10,111 nucleotides of DNA from Euperipatoides rowelli (taxonomy: Eukaryota > Onychophora > Udeonychophora > Euonychophora > Peripatopsidae): the NCBI GenBank assembly GCA_003024985.2, contig PXIH01S0035354.1; one strand, given 5' to 3'. The notes under the pieces are model-generated. The model searched no databases. It saw only the letters and a program-made list of their open reading frames with translations, and was not told the origin of the DNA. The position numbers were made by a program, and so were the translations under genes. This document shows positions 8,375 through 10,111 of this stretch, in pieces (within the stretch, counting starts at the first letter, position 1; every line of letters begins with the position of its first letter).

Positions 8375-9034
8375 TAGTGATGTGACGAGTCAAATACTAT
8401 TTTAACTCGAATTACTCGTATTCTAAAACTGTACCCACTCGAGTTATTACTCGAGTCAACGAGTTTTGCAATTAATTATAATGGAAGACTCAGCGAGTCA
8501 ACCGTAAGTCGGCGATTGATAAATAAAAAACTCGAATAAAAAAAAAACATTTTGTCATTTAAACAAAAATAAACGTCATTTTATTTAAAAGTGATGAATA
8601 AATTAATAAGCTTAGTCTTTATAATCGGATTCGGAAGTGCCAAATCGAAATCATTATATTTCTACTCTGTGGTTAGGTCGTGTTTTCAACTCGCATTCGG
8701 AAACTTCCAAATATTCGCGTGATCAATATTCATTGCTAATGAAAGACTTGACTCGCAATCAAGTTTGTTCAAACTCATGACTTTGAATGATTATTAAAAT
8801 TATTAATTACAAAATTTATTAAATATAAAAATATAAGACTAGAAAGAATGCAAAATTATTAAGTGGTTGATTTAGTCTCTTATTCGCAAACAAGGACCAC
8901 GGCGCTAGCTTGTCATTTCATTGCAGCCATAAACTCGTTGAAACTCGAGTTGTAGCAAAAGGTGACTCGAGTCGATTCGAATNNNTGCTTGACTCGAGTA
9001 TAACGAGTTAAATATTCGACTCGTCCCATCACTA
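8375..9034. mobile_element. Complete non-autonomous hAT element, TAGTGATG ends
   Basis: The element begins tagtgatgtgacgagtc at 8375 and ends gactcgtcccatcacta at 9034; the outer 17 bases of the two ends match at 16 positions. The flanking octamers ctatacag (8367-8374) and ctgtacag (9035-9042) match at 7 of 8 and fit the hAT nTnnnnAn target pattern. Imperfect inverted similarity continues about 90 bp inward and is packed with ACTCG and CTCGAGT words in both orientations, as expected for subterminal transposase-binding sites. The middle has no transposase frame, so this 660-bp copy is non-autonomous. TAGTGATG resembles the TAGGGATG type of end known from Ac-like hAT elements. Three Ns at 8983-8985 fall inside the right repeat arm. 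Confidence 0.88.
8983..8985. other. Undetermined bases (NNN)
   Basis: Three Ns occur in the right inverted repeat of the hAT element. The dense CTCGAGT repeats and potential fold-back of this arm make it a plausible place for sequencing or assembly failure, so the true number of missing bases may not be three. Confidence 0.95.
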
Positions 9035-9238
9035 CTGTACAGCCTAAAAAAAAATTTTTCTCCAGGATTCACTCGGAGCAGGGGAGTCTTCGTGCAAGTT
9101 TTATTATATCCACAAGAACATTTTTTAAAAACTGTTAAAGTTTGTATGTTGTACAAATCTAGGCTGTTTACAGGTAAATAACTGTAGTGTGATTAACTTT
9201 GAATTTTTTTTCTTACAACGTTGGGACTTTACATACAG

Positions 9239-9331
9239 AACATTGAGATGCACCTGGAACTACGATTGGGCACACCTCAATGAGCTGGTGTCCACCGTAG
9301 CCAACCATGCTGGGATCCACCGTCTGGAGAT
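9239..9331 (+). CDS. Candidate exon of an unidentified gene; strand uncertain
   Basis: About 93 bases are distinctly richer in G+C than their surroundings. On the plus strand, after the acceptor ctttacatacag (ending 9238), one base completes a split codon and the frame reads TLRCTWNYDW, then AHLNELVSTVANHAGIHRLE, to a weak donor gtgttt at 9332. About two thirds of third codon positions are G or C, unlike random DNA here. The incoming phase fits the exon at 2585-2616, which leaves CC. I do not recognise the family. Caution: the minus strand is also open, reading VDPSMVGYGGHQLIEV and onward between ctccag and a strong gtatgt donor. The plus strand is favoured by third-position bias and exon pairing, the minus strand by its donor. 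Confidence 0.42.
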
Positions 9332-9416
9332 GTGTTTAAGTTCACCGATAGAAAAATTATGGATAAGATTTTTAGCTGGAGTTGTTTTTTTTTTTTTGTT
9401 CTTTTCAATAGTTAAA

Positions 9417-9542
9417 TTTTAACCATGTTATTGAAATGTATTCAAATTTTTATTGCTCCACGGCAAGTGATCGTCATANTTTTAACCATGTTATTGAAAT
9501 GTATTCAAATTTTTATTGCTCCACGGCAAGTGATCGTCATAC
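9417..9542. repeat. 63-bp tandem duplication with an N at the junction
   Basis: Bases 9417-9479 and 9480-9542 are identical except for the N at 9479, which falls at the junction. Each unit runs from ttttaaccatg to gatcgtcata. Exact identity with an N at the join is the usual mark of two overlapping contig ends placed side by side without merging. A real, very recent duplication is the alternative. The short open frame through both units is a by-product. Confidence 0.9.
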
Positions 9543-9572
9543 TTTCTTTTTTAATTTTGAAGCTGTCGCCAT
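9543..9572 (-). CDS. Possible first coding exon, minus strand
   Basis: On the minus strand an ATG at 9572 has A at -3 and G at +4, a good Kozak context. It reads MATASKLKKK before a donor-like gtatga (9542-9537). The upstream stretch, about 9573-9650, is richer in G+C and CpG than its surroundings, as a promoter or 5' untranslated region might be. It ends in phase 0, which would be compatible with a minus-strand reading of the island at 9239-9331. With ten codons and a moderate donor this is weak evidence. The donor also lies in the suspect tandem duplication. Confidence 0.22.
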
Positions 9573-9738
9573 TCTAGTCACAACGCACTGTTTACAATTA
9601 GCTATACGTGTAGTCCACGGGTTTGGCGGCAGTGGAACTTGCAATTAAAAGTTTGTGACATAATTCCAGCTGTGTTTTTGAACTTTAGAAAAGTTATATT
9701 TCAATCTCTTTTCCACTGTAAAACTTTAAAAAAAAAAA

Positions 9739-10111
9739 ATTGTATATAGAATTCATTTTTATTAATTGTGCGCATTAGTTTGTGTATTCAGGATGTTTAG
9801 TTTTGTCTATGGCGTTATTACTTTAATTAGTAATCACGTCATAGACCATTCTACTTCCTGAATGCACGACTGATACTAATTAATTAATTATGCCTGGATA
9901 ATATGTATTTGAACCTGCACTATAAAATTGCCATAAAGGCTTGCATTTTCAATTATTGTTTGTCTTACCCTGCGGGCCACACTCTACCACGTCTGATATA
10001 ACGTACCGTAGGAGTGAGGCTCCACACAGTATTTCCATCCATGGATTTCATTTGAAGTTTTAAATTAATATTGCCGTGACTTTATTATACGTTCAAGATA
10101 AGAACGTCTAC
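9739..10111 (+). repeat. Dispersed repeat, copy 2 (runs off the window)
   Basis: This copy aligns to 7412-7788 over its whole visible length of 373 bases at about 94% identity. Differences include a 4-base deletion near 10086 and a rearranged gag-rich spot near 10010. It starts directly after a poly-A run (9728-9738). The TATA-like ctataaaa lies at 9920-9927. The repeat continues past base 10111, so its right end and any target duplication cannot be seen. Confidence 0.85.
9805..9846. repeat. Hairpin core of repeat copy 2
   Basis: The 42 bases are identical to the core in copy 1: 18-base arms pairing at 16 positions around ttaatt. In this copy the outward pairing is slightly better, with attcagga matching tcctgaat exactly. 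The core is unchanged while the rest of the repeat differs by about 6%. Confidence 0.75.

Noticed and set aside
8905-9156. 83-codon minus-strand open frame
   Set aside because: It crosses the right boundary of the hAT element and contains the NNN, so it is not a natural gene.
9436-9648. 70-codon plus-strand open frame
   Set aside because: It repeats the same peptide because it runs through the suspect 63-bp tandem duplication and across the N.
7412-10111. Complete LTR retrotransposon with the direct repeats as LTRs
   Set aside because: No gag or pol coding and no clear primer-binding site lie between the copies, and the right ends are undefined. Kept only as an alternative in the findings.
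1-10111. CRISPR array, operon or prokaryotic system
   Set aside because: No regularly spaced direct repeats and no dense coding; splice signals and hAT elements point to an animal nuclear genome.

Overview
This window looks like AT-rich (roughly 30% G+C by eye) non-coding DNA from an animal nuclear genome. There is no bacterial gene density, no operon and no long reading frame. There are intron-style splice signals around very short exon-like islands, long homopolymer and microsatellite tracts, assembly Ns, and several small DNA transposons of the hAT type. Words such as TAGGCTA and TACGGTA recur. The species cannot be decided from sequence alone; an invertebrate or basal deuterostome is a guess, not an identification.

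Layout. Bases 1-39 look like the right end of a hAT-type element. Bases 40-2008 are AT-rich with no supported gene and one 12-bp hairpin made of two inverted ATGCAAAT octamers. A complete 494-bp non-autonomous hAT element lies at 2017-2510 with a perfect 8-bp target duplication. Just downstream, 2585-2616 is a 32-nt exon-like island with a strong acceptor and a GTGAGT donor. A long intron-like stretch follows, with small hairpins at 3982-4009 and 4532-4550. A second hAT-type element (4956-5387, perfect 8-bp duplication, decayed ends) is followed by more AT-rich DNA, a 240-bp pyrimidine-rich tract at 5964-6203 and a small GC-richer patch near 7100-7215.

The right third is the richest part. A repeat of about 375 bp occurs twice in direct orientation (7412-7788, and 9739 to the window end) at about 94% identity. 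It contains a large imperfect palindrome. Between the copies lie a third hAT-type element (8375-9034) with long terminal inverted repeats full of CTCGAGT-like motifs, a second exon-like island (9239-9331), a 63-bp tandem duplication with an N at its junction that is probably an assembly error, and a possible minus-strand first coding exon (9543-9572).

How the parts may fit. The two plus-strand islands join in a compatible reading phase, so the simplest model is that most of the window is one large intron of an unidentified plus-strand gene, colonised by non-autonomous transposons. The second island is also open on the minus strand, with arguably better splice sites there, so its strand is unsettled. 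I see no new defence, mobile or metabolic system. The most useful results are the three transposons with target duplications and the palindrome-bearing repeat pair around the second island.
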